Shown here piece by piece: positions 27,866 to 37,186 of a stretch of 64,000 bases of DNA; position 1 is the stretch's first letter; each line of letters begins with the position of its first letter. The position numbers and the translations under genes were made by a program. Under the pieces are notes generated by a model that was not told the DNA's origin, did no database searches, and saw nothing but the letters and a program-made list of their open reading frames with translations. The stretch comes from OLB4 sp002050165 (lineage in GTDB: Bacteria > Bacteroidota > Ignavibacteria > Tepidaquicellales > Tepidaquicellaceae): the NCBI GenBank assembly GCA_030263475.1, contig SZPC01000003.1:124001-188000 (forward strand), written 5' to 3'.

Positions 27866-29965
27866 ATGGATTTCACCTTAAATTATGCTCTCAGTCCTTT
27901 TGTAATTCTCATCTTGATTGCAATATCAGTTTTATTATCCTGGATTACTTACAGGAATAAACTTCCTGGTCCGGGAGTTTACTTCAGATTTATACTTCCC
28001 GCTCTCAGAACTGCCGGAATTTTCCTAATACTTTTCCTTTTCGCTTCTCCCGTTATTTCATCTATAAAAAGGTTTACGGGCAACCCGCGAAATATCGTGT
28101 TAATTGATAATTCCGAAAGCCTCGCAATTGAAAACAGATTTAATGAGAGTTTAAACATTCTTCAAAGGGTAAATAATTCTCCCACCGGCAACAACATAAA
28201 CGAGTATTATTTCTTTTCAGATAATCTTAAGCAACAAATTGACAAAATCCCGTCAGACAGTTCGGAGTTTTTCAACGGTGATATATTTTCAACTGACATA
28301 GGCGGGAGCATCACCAATATTCTTGAATTGTCTGACCCGTCTTCTATTGCGTCTGTACTCGTAATTTCGGATGGAATAAACACCAAAGATGGAATCCCCT
28401 CGTATTTGCTTTCAAGTTTCGGTGTACCGGTTGGGTTTATTATACCTGCAGATTCAGTAAACCAAAAAGATCTATCAATCCTTTCAGTTTCGTTCAACAA
28501 AACTGCATTTATTGACAGTCGCACTCCTGTAAAAGTCAACATTCTGTCAAACGGATTTTCGGGAACTGTCAAAGCAAGTTTGTTTGAATCCGGACATAAA
28601 ATTTTCGAAAATACCCTAACTACCTCTTTAGATAAGCACAATTACGAAATAACATTCCACGTTTCTTCAGGCACTCCCGGGTTCAAGTCATATACAATTG
28701 AACTTGAAAAACTTTCGGAAGAAGTAACTTATATCAATAATTCTGAATCATTCTTCATAAAATATATAGACAATAAATTCCGCGTCCTTGTTGTTTCCGG
28801 TTCACCTTCGCCTGATTTCGCTTTTCTAAAACGGGAAATAAAACGGATTTCAAATTTTGAAACTACATTTCTTACACAAAAATCACGTGGAACATACTAC
28901 GAAGATATTCCCGATTTGAACTTATTCAGCACTGTCATATTTATCGGGTATCCGAATAAATATACTGATGAGATATTTTTGAACGACATTTATGAGTCCA
29001 TCGAAAGAAACCAGCAGTCGGTTTTTTTCTTCGCTTCTACCGATATTGACCTGAATAAAATTCCTCTTCTCGATGGGATATTACCTTTTATTGCAATTGG
29101 TTCAACGATGACAGAATTTGAGACTTCACTTAGGAACGTGTATAGCGGTAATCTGTTTAAAGACTCCCAGTTTCTCAGGGAAATAGATCAATTACCACAA
29201 ATATTTTCAACAACAGTTTCATATTCTCCGAAACCGGGTAGTAATACTATACTCATTAACAACAAAGACCAGATGCCAGCCTTTATCGTCAATACTAGTA
29301 GTTCTCCGCCCACCGCGGCTTTTTTATCGCATGGTTTCTTTAAGTGGCGACTTTCCCCCGGCGACAGTAAAATTGGCGAATCTACACTTTCAGCTTTATT
29401 AAGTAACACAATACTCGCAATTACCGATAAAGAAAATCAAAAGAAAATAAGAGTTGAAACTGAGTTTACAGAATATTCCCCTAACCAAATAATCAATATA
29501 TCCGCGTTTATCAACCCGGATGTAATTCAATATTCACCGAAGGTGAACTATAAAGTTTACGGTGCTGATACAACTATATCCGGCGGAATGATTATGACCG
29601 GTCACGGTGTTTATACTAATTCAATATCTCTTAATAAGAAAGATGATTATTTTATAACTGCCGAGTTGTCTGATGAATCCGGCTTGAATGAAAGCGATAC
29701 TACGATGATTAAAATCGGTAGGTCTATCAATGAATTCAGATTTACAAATCCGGATTCAATTACACTGCATAACATTGCCACTGCAACAGGTGGATATGAA
29801 ATTTCGACTGATGAGGAGTTAGAAGAATTTTTAAGCCGGGACATTGAATCCTTGAAAGTATCGCTAAGTAACGTACAACTTAACTTTAATCCATGGTTGC
29901 TAGGTTTTGTAATTTTAATTTTCAGCCTTGAATGGTTTTTAAGAAAAAGAAATAACCTTCCTTAA
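27866..29965 (+). CDS. Membrane-anchored vWA-like protein
   Basis: A 699-residue protein with two N-terminal helices (about 10-27, 44-62), a large periplasmic part and a final helix near 680-693 with a basic end (EWFLRKRNNLP). After the second helix, NIVLIDNSESLA has a MIDAS-type DxSxS motif (D81-S83-S85), and VLVISDGINTKDG supplies a later MIDAS strand, as in von Willebrand A domains. The rest looks like Ig-type strands followed by a glutamine-amidotransferase-like fold (RVLVVSGSPSPDFAFLKREI). Such proteins are common in Bacteroidota beside BatA-type genes; the function is unknown. It begins 18 bases after the SurA-like gene. Confidence 0.75.
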   Translation: MDFTLNYALSPFVILILIAISVLLSWITYRNKLPGPGVYFRFILPALRTAGIFLILFLFASPVISSIKRFTGNPRNIVLIDNSESLAIENRFNESLNILQRVNNSPTGNNINEYYFFSDNLKQQIDKIPSDSSEFFNGDIFSTDIGGSITNILELSDPSSIASVLVISDGINTKDGIPSYLLSSFGVPVGFIIPADSVNQKDLSILSVSFNKTAFIDSRTPVKVNILSNGFSGTVKASLFESGHKIFENTLTTSLDKHNYEITFHVSSGTPGFKSYTIELEKLSEEVTYINNSESFFIKYIDNKFRVLVVSGSPSPDFAFLKREIKRISNFETTFLTQKSRGTYYEDIPDLNLFSTVIFIGYPNKYTDEIFLNDIYESIERNQQSVFFFASTDIDLNKIPLLDGILPFIAIGSTMTEFETSLRNVYSGNLFKDSQFLREIDQLPQIFSTTVSYSPKPGSNTILINNKDQMPAFIVNTSSSPPTAAFLSHGFFKWRLSPGDSKIGESTLSALLSNTILAITDKENQKKIRVETEFTEYSPNQIINISAFINPDVIQYSPKVNYKVYGADTTISGGMIMTGHGVYTNSISLNKKDDYFITAELSDESGLNESDTTMIKIGRSINEFRFTNPDSITLHNIATATGGYEISTDEELEEFLSRDIESLKVSLSNVQLNFNPWLLGFVILIFSLEWFLRKRNNLP

Positions 29966-29982
29966 AAAGTTATCTTATCACT

Positions 29983-31281
29983 ATGAAAAATTGGTTAGCA
30001 ATAATAATTTTTTTTACAACAGTGTCAGTTACTTTTGCTCAGGGAGGATGGTACAAAATAAATTCCCCGACAGATGTTCGACTGAACCGATTATATTTCC
30101 TGAATGAAAACACCGGGTGGGTTGCAGGTGATTCCGGAAAGATTTATAAGACAACCGACGGAACGGCAACTTGGATTGACCAATCGACAAGCACAATGAA
30201 TAATATTTACGATATAAGATTTTTAAATGAAAATACGGGATGGGCATTAGCGTGGATAATTGATCTTGGTAGCTATAATAATTACGGAACTGAAATTATT
30301 TCGACTACAAATGGTGGTGAAGACTGGAATCTTCAGGAATTTTCCCAACCTGATCTGTTTCTTGAAACGATTTATTTTAAAAATGAAAATGAGTATTATC
30401 TTGGCGGATATCCGGGACAATTCTTAAAATCAACGGATGCGGGTTTAAACTGGAATCCGGTCGTAGTGGATTCATCTGTGTTCGCTTTCTTTCCTGTTCT
30501 GAGCGTTGATTATTACTCCTCTACTTTGGCGATCGCAAGCGGTGGTTATATTGATATTGCAGGCGTAATGTGGAAATCAACGAACAATGGTCTCAGCTGG
30601 TTTGCACAAGCTGTCGGACCTGAACCGGTTCAGGATTTCATAATTTTTGATTCATTGAACATTCTGGGTGTTGGTGGCGACTTCGAATACGGAACGGGAG
30701 TTGTAAGATCTTCTGACGGCGGAGTTACATGGGAACACGAAAACCTTAATATTCTCGGGACTGCCTCATCCGTTTCGTTCAGAAATAGAAATAACGGTTG
30801 GATGTGCCTCGGCTTTGCCGGTGCGCTTTTGTTTACCAGAGACGGTGGGAGTACATGGGAGACTTATTACACTTCCGATAGCGCTGAAATTTATCAGTTG
30901 CAGTTCATAAATGATTCAACCGGTTATGGAGTTGGAGTTGATGGTGTCATTATTTCGTTCAGTCGTAACCCATCCGGTATTGAAACTAATCAGAACATAT
31001 TTGATACGGATTTCCGGCTTTATCAAAACTATCCAAATCCATTTAATCCGACAACCGCGATTAAATATTACCTCCCGGAAAAGTCGGCTATAAAATTGAC
31101 ATTGTACGATCTCAATGGGAAAGAAATCTTAACACTGGACGAAGGCGTTAAATCACAAGGGAGCTATATTGTAACTTTAAATGCACGAAACTTAAGCTCA
31201 GGAGTGTACATATACAAACTTTTGGCTGAACACAGTTCCGGTATTTTCTCTGAAAGTAAAAAGTTAATTCACATCAAATAG
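29983..31281 (+). CDS. Secreted T9SS cargo, YCF48/BNR-type propeller
   Basis: A 432-residue exported protein. Signal peptide at 1-19 (LAIIIFFTTVSVTFAQ). Six to seven repeats follow with the pattern 'FLNENTGWVAGDSGKIYKTTDG', typical of YCF48-like beta-propellers. The C-terminal 80 residues are a T9SS sorting domain (YQNYPNPFNPTTAIKYYL, LYDLNGKEILTL, SSGVYIYKLL). YCF48/HCF136-type propellers can act as assembly factors in other contexts, but here the fold is on a surface protein. It starts 17 bases after the vWA gene and ends at a strong bidirectional terminator. Confidence 0.85.
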   Translation: MKNWLAIIIFFTTVSVTFAQGGWYKINSPTDVRLNRLYFLNENTGWVAGDSGKIYKTTDGTATWIDQSTSTMNNIYDIRFLNENTGWALAWIIDLGSYNNYGTEIISTTNGGEDWNLQEFSQPDLFLETIYFKNENEYYLGGYPGQFLKSTDAGLNWNPVVVDSSVFAFFPVLSVDYYSSTLAIASGGYIDIAGVMWKSTNNGLSWFAQAVGPEPVQDFIIFDSLNILGVGGDFEYGTGVVRSSDGGVTWEHENLNILGTASSVSFRNRNNGWMCLGFAGALLFTRDGGSTWETYYTSDSAEIYQLQFINDSTGYGVGVDGVIISFSRNPSGIETNQNIFDTDFRLYQNYPNPFNPTTAIKYYLPEKSAIKLTLYDLNGKEILTLDEGVKSQGSYIVTLNARNLSSGVYIYKLLAEHSSGIFSESKKLIHIK

Positions 31282-31304
31282 ATTCATTTTTATTCACACA
31301 CAAA

Positions 31305-31338
31305 AAAAAAGACCTCAAAATCAGGAGAGGTCTTTTTT
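31305..31338. terminator. Bidirectional terminator between convergent cargo genes
   Basis: Stem AAAAAAGACCTC / GAGGTCTTTTTT with a ten-base loop. The A run before and T run after the stem serve both the rightward gene ending at 31281 and the leftward gene ending at 31384. Confidence 0.92.
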
Positions 31339-31383
31339 ATTTTCAAATTTTATCCGAACCGGAATTTCAGCTGAATACGGATA

Positions 31384-32988
31384 TCATTTTACCAGAATCA
31401 TTTTTTTCGTTATAGAAATTTCACCGGAGGAAAGATTATAAAAATAAATCCCGCTTGGTAAATCATTACCGTTAAAAACAACTGAATATTTACCCGGCTT
31501 CATTGATTGATCCACAAGAGTTGAAACCTTACGCCCCACCGCATCAAAAACGACAAGTGAAATATTATCATTGGAATTCGGTACTTCAAAGACAATCTTC
31601 GTATTGGGATTGAAAGGGTTAGGAAAATTCTGACTCAGGGAATATCCGTCAGGAAGTTCACCGGACAATTTTTCAACACTAACATCATCAAGGTTTATCG
31701 GCACTGTCCAGATTTGATAAATCCCGCTCCTGTTATCCATCCAAAGCGGCCAGAGTATATTGCCGGAAGTTGTCAAATCAATATTATCTCCCTGATATCC
31801 CTGCCCTAATCCACCAATTGCAACGGGTTTAAAGTTCGCATCGCTTATCTGGAAATCGTTCCATGTATCTCCGCCATCCATTGAACGTGAGAGAAAAACA
31901 CCGGTGGAATCACTTGTCGTATTCCGGTCATCGTAGTAAATCACATTTATTCCACCGTCATCATCAACGTGAATTGCCGGGAAATACTGAATCTTCCCGT
32001 TATTCAACGGATCCTGATTTACCCTTATTCCGCTTGACCATGTTGCGCCGCCATCGGAAGATTTGTAAAAGATTACATCCGGGTCAGACCCCGCCGGCGA
32101 TAGATTTTTCTGTGTTGTGACTATGTAAATCCAGCCGTGCCTTACACCATTGGAAAAGTCCACTGTAATTTTAGGAAGTCCGTTTACCCTTATATTGCTC
32201 TTTTCGGAAAGGATACCCTGAATACCGTTTATATCGAATGCGTTTTCCGTTACAATCCAGTTTTGTCCGCCATTGGTTGATTTCGCAAAACCAACGAAAT
32301 CTTCGGTAAACGGTGAATTCGGAATTACTCCCGCCCATGTGATGTAAACTTCGCCGTTTGGTCCAATGGTAACTTCCGCACCTTGGCTCCTTTGAATAGG
32401 ATTATTAACCTGAAACTGCGATACCCACGTTGCGCCACCGTCGTCGCTATAAGACATATTCACCGGGAACGGATTACCCAACTTTACCCAGGAAGCGTAA
32501 GTCCGCCCATAGAATGCGCTGGATGGTACAATGTCTGAGACCAATGATCCTCTGTCCTGATCGTCAAGGGATAAAGTACGTTGTCCCGACCATGTAACTC
32601 CATTATCGGTTGAATAATGGGAAAACAAACCGGGTGAAAACCCAAGCCGCGTTATGATAAATCTGCCGTTTTTATCAATTGTAATTGCCGGATCACCCCG
32701 ATGAAAATTTACCGGAGATCCTTTACATGAATCACTCCCAAACCAGCTCTGGCCTGCGTTTGTCGTTATGTAAATCCCTTCGCTAATAAACCCGTTTGAG
32801 AGATTTATTGTATTCGCAGAAGAAAACATAATGTTGCTGTTAAACGGATGCGTTACAATAAAAGTCTCTGTCTGCGTAATATTGCTTGGATAAATCCGAT
32901 AATTCGGACTAATTCCGGCAAACGAAATTCCTGACACACAAATGATAATCGCCTGAACAAGCAGCGTAATAGAAATTCTTCTGATCAA
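31384..32988 (-). CDS. Secreted T9SS cargo, sialidase-like BNR protein
   Basis: A 534-residue exported protein with signal peptide ISITLLVQAIIICVSGISFAG. Asp-box repeats of the sialidase type occur throughout (ITTNAGQSWFGS, YSDDGGATWVSQ, KSTNGGQNWIVT, KSSDGGATWSSG, RSMDGGDTWNDF), so a six-bladed propeller is likely, but I see no convincing sialidase active-site arginine triad. The end is a T9SS sorting domain (SQNFPNPFNPNTKIVFEV, SGIYFYNLSSGE). The only in-frame start is TTG at 32988, preceded by a stop five codons upstream. Glycan binding or cleavage is possible but not shown. Confidence 0.83.
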   Translation of the reverse strand: MIRRISITLLVQAIIICVSGISFAGISPNYRIYPSNITQTETFIVTHPFNSNIMFSSANTINLSNGFISEGIYITTNAGQSWFGSDSCKGSPVNFHRGDPAITIDKNGRFIITRLGFSPGLFSHYSTDNGVTWSGQRTLSLDDQDRGSLVSDIVPSSAFYGRTYASWVKLGNPFPVNMSYSDDGGATWVSQFQVNNPIQRSQGAEVTIGPNGEVYITWAGVIPNSPFTEDFVGFAKSTNGGQNWIVTENAFDINGIQGILSEKSNIRVNGLPKITVDFSNGVRHGWIYIVTTQKNLSPAGSDPDVIFYKSSDGGATWSSGIRVNQDPLNNGKIQYFPAIHVDDDGGINVIYYDDRNTTSDSTGVFLSRSMDGGDTWNDFQISDANFKPVAIGGLGQGYQGDNIDLTTSGNILWPLWMDNRSGIYQIWTVPINLDDVSVEKLSGELPDGYSLSQNFPNPFNPNTKIVFEVPNSNDNISLVVFDAVGRKVSTLVDQSMKPGKYSVVFNGNDLPSGIYFYNLSSGEISITKKMILVK

Positions 32989-33119
32989 TGTTAATGTTTT
33001 TTAGTTAAAATTTGACGTACTATTTCAGGGAATATGAAATTCCGATTTCAACACTCAATAAATTTTTATTGATTAGTGTTTAAAGCATAACACTTTCAGA
33101 CACCAATAAATTTCATTCT

Positions 33120-35258
33120 CTACCTGAAAGTATATCCGATATTGAGTCCGGCAAAATAATTTCTCGGTTCACCAGCTTCATAAAATTCCTTTCTCGCCGA
33201 GTTAATATTCACAAACCCTACGTAGGATTTATCGAATACATTATACAATCCGCCGTTAAACATCAGATTAAAGTTTCCCTTCACAATGTCTAAACCAACG
33301 ATAGTGTTGACCAAAAAATACCCGTCAGTCTTTGCTGTATTCTGGTCATCAACCCACAATCCCGATACGCCGTTAACACCGCCTTTCAGGAATATAGTAA
33401 TACCTTCAGAAACCGGGTAATCATAGGAAAGCGACGCGGCAAAATTGTGTTCCGGAACGCTTGGCGCAAAGTTGCCTGCAAAATCCCTGTCAATAAATAC
33501 CAGATTGCTGTTTGAATCGTATTCAATCGTACGGGCTATGTATTCATCGTAAACAAAGTGTGAGTATGTATAAGCGCTTTTGAACCTTAAACCGTTATAA
33601 ATTTCCGTACCAAGCCCGAGTTCGAAACCCAAACGGTTAGTCTTCGCTGCATTTCTAAAGTAAACCTCTCCGAGCACTTCAAACGGAACTATCTCATCAT
33701 CAATAACACTTTTAAAGAATGTAGCTTCAAAAAGCAAGTTGTTGAAGAATTTTGTACCTCTGTAAACGAGATTACCTTTTATACCTAATTCGAAATTCTT
33801 AGAGCTTTGACTTTTGAGGTCAGGGTTCAACAAACCGACCGGATCAGAACTCAGCGGATAATTATCCATTTCGTTACCTGCCGGGGCATCGAAACTAAAT
33901 CCATAAGAAGTATATGCAGCGATATACGGCGTGAATTTGTAGTTCAATGCAAATTTCGGAGTGAATGCATCGAAAACTCTTTGCCTGCTTTGAACTTCAA
34001 GCAACATATTTTTCTGGTCGAACAAAACCCTGTCGTATCTACCCGTAGCGAGAAAGTCAAGTTTTCCCGGAATCAAATTGAAATAATTCTGATAATAAAA
34101 GCCGGTGTTCCCAATTGTTTCATCGGTTAAATACAATAAATTATCGCTCCTTTTTCCGTTCAGGTTCTGATAATTCTCAATCGGTCCGGACTGATAAAAG
34201 TAATCTCCGCCAATTGAAAATTCATTATCCTGACCGAACAGAACGGATTTATTTATCCATCTTCCGGTTGCACCTAAACCGTAACGGTTCATAATCCTGT
34301 AGGTGGCTGCTGTTCGCTCAAAATATTTAATGGTTCCGTAGGCGGTAAATTCAATTTCGTTTTTTTCGTCTTCATCAAGGTATTTATTGAATCTCAGAGC
34401 TACACGACCTTTTCTTGAAATTCGCTTTGCATCTCTTGATACATCGCGTGGATTCGGCTGCAACGGATTCTGATCGAATTGTTCCTTAGTCAGCGAACCC
34501 GGAAGACGAATAAGTCCGTCGGCGAAATAACCAAGTAACGTGAGCCGTGAATTATCGCCGGGATTTGATTCTAGCACCATATTTAGTACATGCCAGAAAT
34601 CTTCGCTGTGTTCCCTGTAGCCTTTGAAGTGGTGGTACTTATACGTCCCGAGGAACGCATATTTATCGCTACGGATACCCGCTTTAAGACCGTTTTCACG
34701 CAGGTCAAATGACCCGAAATAATTGAAAGTACTCAGGAAAGTTCTCGGGAAGGTGATGTCGTTTATGAAATTGATTACACCACCGGGCGCGTTAGTGTAC
34801 AGCGACGAAGAGTTTCCTTTTACAACCTCAATGGAACCGATTGAGTAAAAGTCAATTGCTTCAATCCTCGTTTGACCGTCCGGTTCAGATTCCGGAATAC
34901 CATCGAGCAGAATCCTGACCCCTCTGATGCCTGTATTTGAACGACTACCGAAACCGCGAATTGAAATTCTCGTATCGTGATTTCCGTATCTTGACTGAAG
35001 AAATAACCCCGGAACGGACCCCAATACATCCTGTACGGCTGACCGCCTGTCAAATTTGTATTGTGACTGATCAATTCTGACTACCGAATAAGGAATGTCA
35101 ATAATACGTTTGTAAGTCCTTGTACCAGTAATCACGACTTCATCGGTTTCGTAAATAACCGAATCTCCGGGAGGGACGGATTCATCGTCAGTTTGAGAAA
35201 AAAGTGCGGGGGAAAATAAAAATGAAGAAATCAGGAAAGCCAATAAAGTTCTTTTCAT
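33120..35258 (-). CDS. TonB-dependent outer-membrane receptor
   Basis: A 712-residue barrel with signal peptide (MKRTLLAFLISSFLFSPALFSQ), a TonB-box-like DEVVITGTR near residue 40, and a plug domain (RSAVQDVLGSVPGLFLQSRYG, ISIRGFGSRSNTGIRGVRILLDGIPE, SIEVVKGNSSSLYTN). The 22-strand barrel ends in FAGLNIGYTFR. It lacks the carboxypeptidase-regulatory-like N-terminal domain common in SusC. It resembles FecA-type iron-chelate receptors, but no siderophore genes or SusD partner are nearby, so the ligand is open. It is divergent from the ABC exporter genes, sharing a 174-base regulatory gap. Confidence 0.92.
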   Translation of the reverse strand: MKRTLLAFLISSFLFSPALFSQTDDESVPPGDSVIYETDEVVITGTRTYKRIIDIPYSVVRIDQSQYKFDRRSAVQDVLGSVPGLFLQSRYGNHDTRISIRGFGSRSNTGIRGVRILLDGIPESEPDGQTRIEAIDFYSIGSIEVVKGNSSSLYTNAPGGVINFINDITFPRTFLSTFNYFGSFDLRENGLKAGIRSDKYAFLGTYKYHHFKGYREHSEDFWHVLNMVLESNPGDNSRLTLLGYFADGLIRLPGSLTKEQFDQNPLQPNPRDVSRDAKRISRKGRVALRFNKYLDEDEKNEIEFTAYGTIKYFERTAATYRIMNRYGLGATGRWINKSVLFGQDNEFSIGGDYFYQSGPIENYQNLNGKRSDNLLYLTDETIGNTGFYYQNYFNLIPGKLDFLATGRYDRVLFDQKNMLLEVQSRQRVFDAFTPKFALNYKFTPYIAAYTSYGFSFDAPAGNEMDNYPLSSDPVGLLNPDLKSQSSKNFELGIKGNLVYRGTKFFNNLLFEATFFKSVIDDEIVPFEVLGEVYFRNAAKTNRLGFELGLGTEIYNGLRFKSAYTYSHFVYDEYIARTIEYDSNSNLVFIDRDFAGNFAPSVPEHNFAASLSYDYPVSEGITIFLKGGVNGVSGLWVDDQNTAKTDGYFLVNTIVGLDIVKGNFNLMFNGGLYNVFDKSYVGFVNINSARKEFYEAGEPRNYFAGLNIGYTFR

Positions 35259-35432
35259 TGATGTGAATTTTAGATAATAAAAAATGAGTACAATAAAATA
35301 TTTGATTTGTAGTATAACATCAAGTCTTACTTAATTTGAAGGATTGTAAAACTTTTTGAACTTTAAATCCGTAAATTTGATTTTAGTTTTATTCACGGGC
35401 AAAAACAAAACAAGGTACATTTTTCTAATTTT

Positions 35433-37184
35433 ATGAATTCACTCCTTGCGCTTAAACCTTACCTGTCAAAATACCGGAATCGGTTATTCTTAGGTTACAT
35501 CATAATAGTTTTACACATTACCGCAATGGCGTACCAGCCTTTGGTAATCGGTGATGCGATAGACGCAATCTCAAACGGCGCGGAGACTTCTGTGATTTTA
35601 AACTATGCTTTAATTGCGGTCGGTCTGGTGTTAGTAGGTGGGACTTTCCTTTTCCTAACGCGACAGAATATTATCGTCGTTTCAAGAGAAATTGAAAACG
35701 ACCTCAGATACGATTTCTTTTCGCACCTGCAACGATTACCGAAAAGTTTCTATAATTCCAGAACAACTGGAGACCTGATGAATCATGCAATCAGCGACAT
35801 TAATAACATCCGGAATTTTCTCGGTCCGGGGATAATGTATTCCATGCAAACTTTCACCCGGCTCATTATCACATTATATATCCTGTTTAATATAAACGTA
35901 AAAGTAACCATAATTGCACTAGCGCCGTTGCCGGTCATTTCGCTTGCGGTTTATTTAATCGGCCGCCTTACTTATAACCGGTCGCTTAAAGTGCAGGAAT
36001 CTTTATCCGACCTTACTACAAAAGCCCAGGAGACCTTCTCGGGAATCAGGGTAATTAAATCGTTCATGCGCGAGCAATATGAAAACCTTGAGTTCGATAA
36101 AAAATCGCGCGACTTCTTCCATAAAAGTTTAAAACTTGCAAAGGTTCAGGCGTTCTCATTTCCGATGATGTTTCTTTTAACCGGGTTGTCTATTATCCTC
36201 GTACTTTATTTTGGTGGTGTTCAGGTAATGGAAGGCAACATGACAATCGGGAACATTGGCGAATACATAATATATCTCGGGCAACTTACATGGCCAATGA
36301 TTGCATTCGGTTGGATTATTAACCTCATTCAAAGAGCTGCACCTTCAATGAAAAGGTTTAAAGATATTACTGATATTGAACCGGAAATTGCCGACGGGAA
36401 ACATACCAATCACAACATTAAAGAACGCGATATCGAAGGTGAGATTTTATTTAAGAATGTTTCGTTCAAGTACCCAGGGTCTGAAAACTTCGTTCTGAAG
36501 AATGTTAATCTGAAAATTCATAAAGGAACGGTGCTTGGTATAATCGGTGCAACCGGAAGCGGAAAAACCACGCTGGTTAACCTTTTACCGCGGGTATTCG
36601 ATCCGACAAGCGGACAAATTACCCTCGACGGATATCCGCTGAATATTATTCCGATTAATGTGCTTAGAAATTCAATTGGCATTGTTCCGCAGGAATCATT
36701 TCTGTTCTCAACTTCAATCGGTAAAAATATTGCATATTCATCGGACGTAATTGACGATTTGCTTATGATTGAAAGTTCAAAGCAAGCGGGACTTTACAAA
36801 GATGTTGCAGAATTTCCGAGACAATTTGATACAATTCTTGGCGAAAGGGGTATTACGCTATCGGGTGGACAAAAACAACGTACTTCAATTGCCAGGGCAA
36901 TATACAAACAACCGAAAATCCTGATTCTCGATGATTCACTTTCCGCTGTGGATACCAACACTGAAGAGGAAATCCTCTCCGCATTAAAATCTATAATGAA
37001 GGACAGGACAAGTATTATAATTTCACACCGTATTTCTACAATCAAAAATGCAAACAATATTATAGTACTTAGAAAAGGTATGATTGCCGAAGAAGGAACG
37101 CACAATGAGCTTCTCGCAATGAAAGGTATCTATTTCGATATATATCAAAAGCAACTTTTAGAGGAACAAATTAGCAAACTGTAA
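35433..37184 (+). CDS. ABC exporter half-transporter, degenerate-site subunit
   Basis: A 583-residue type I ABC exporter: six helices in residues 1-310 and a nucleotide-binding domain after about 335. Walker A (GATGSGKTT, near 371), signature LSGGQKQR (near 475) and Walker B ILILDDSLSAVD (near 497) are visible. The residue after Walker B is Asp instead of the catalytic Glu, so this subunit carries the non-hydrolytic site of a heterodimer. The partner gene starts two bases after its stop. Substrate unknown; relatives export drugs, lipids or peptides. Confidence 0.93.
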   Translation: MNSLLALKPYLSKYRNRLFLGYIIIVLHITAMAYQPLVIGDAIDAISNGAETSVILNYALIAVGLVLVGGTFLFLTRQNIIVVSREIENDLRYDFFSHLQRLPKSFYNSRTTGDLMNHAISDINNIRNFLGPGIMYSMQTFTRLIITLYILFNINVKVTIIALAPLPVISLAVYLIGRLTYNRSLKVQESLSDLTTKAQETFSGIRVIKSFMREQYENLEFDKKSRDFFHKSLKLAKVQAFSFPMMFLLTGLSIILVLYFGGVQVMEGNMTIGNIGEYIIYLGQLTWPMIAFGWIINLIQRAAPSMKRFKDITDIEPEIADGKHTNHNIKERDIEGEILFKNVSFKYPGSENFVLKNVNLKIHKGTVLGIIGATGSGKTTLVNLLPRVFDPTSGQITLDGYPLNIIPINVLRNSIGIVPQESFLFSTSIGKNIAYSSDVIDDLLMIESSKQAGLYKDVAEFPRQFDTILGERGITLSGGQKQRTSIARAIYKQPKILILDDSLSAVDTNTEEEILSALKSIMKDRTSIIISHRISTIKNANNIIVLRKGMIAEEGTHNELLAMKGIYFDIYQKQLLEEQISKL

Positions 37185-37186
37185 TT

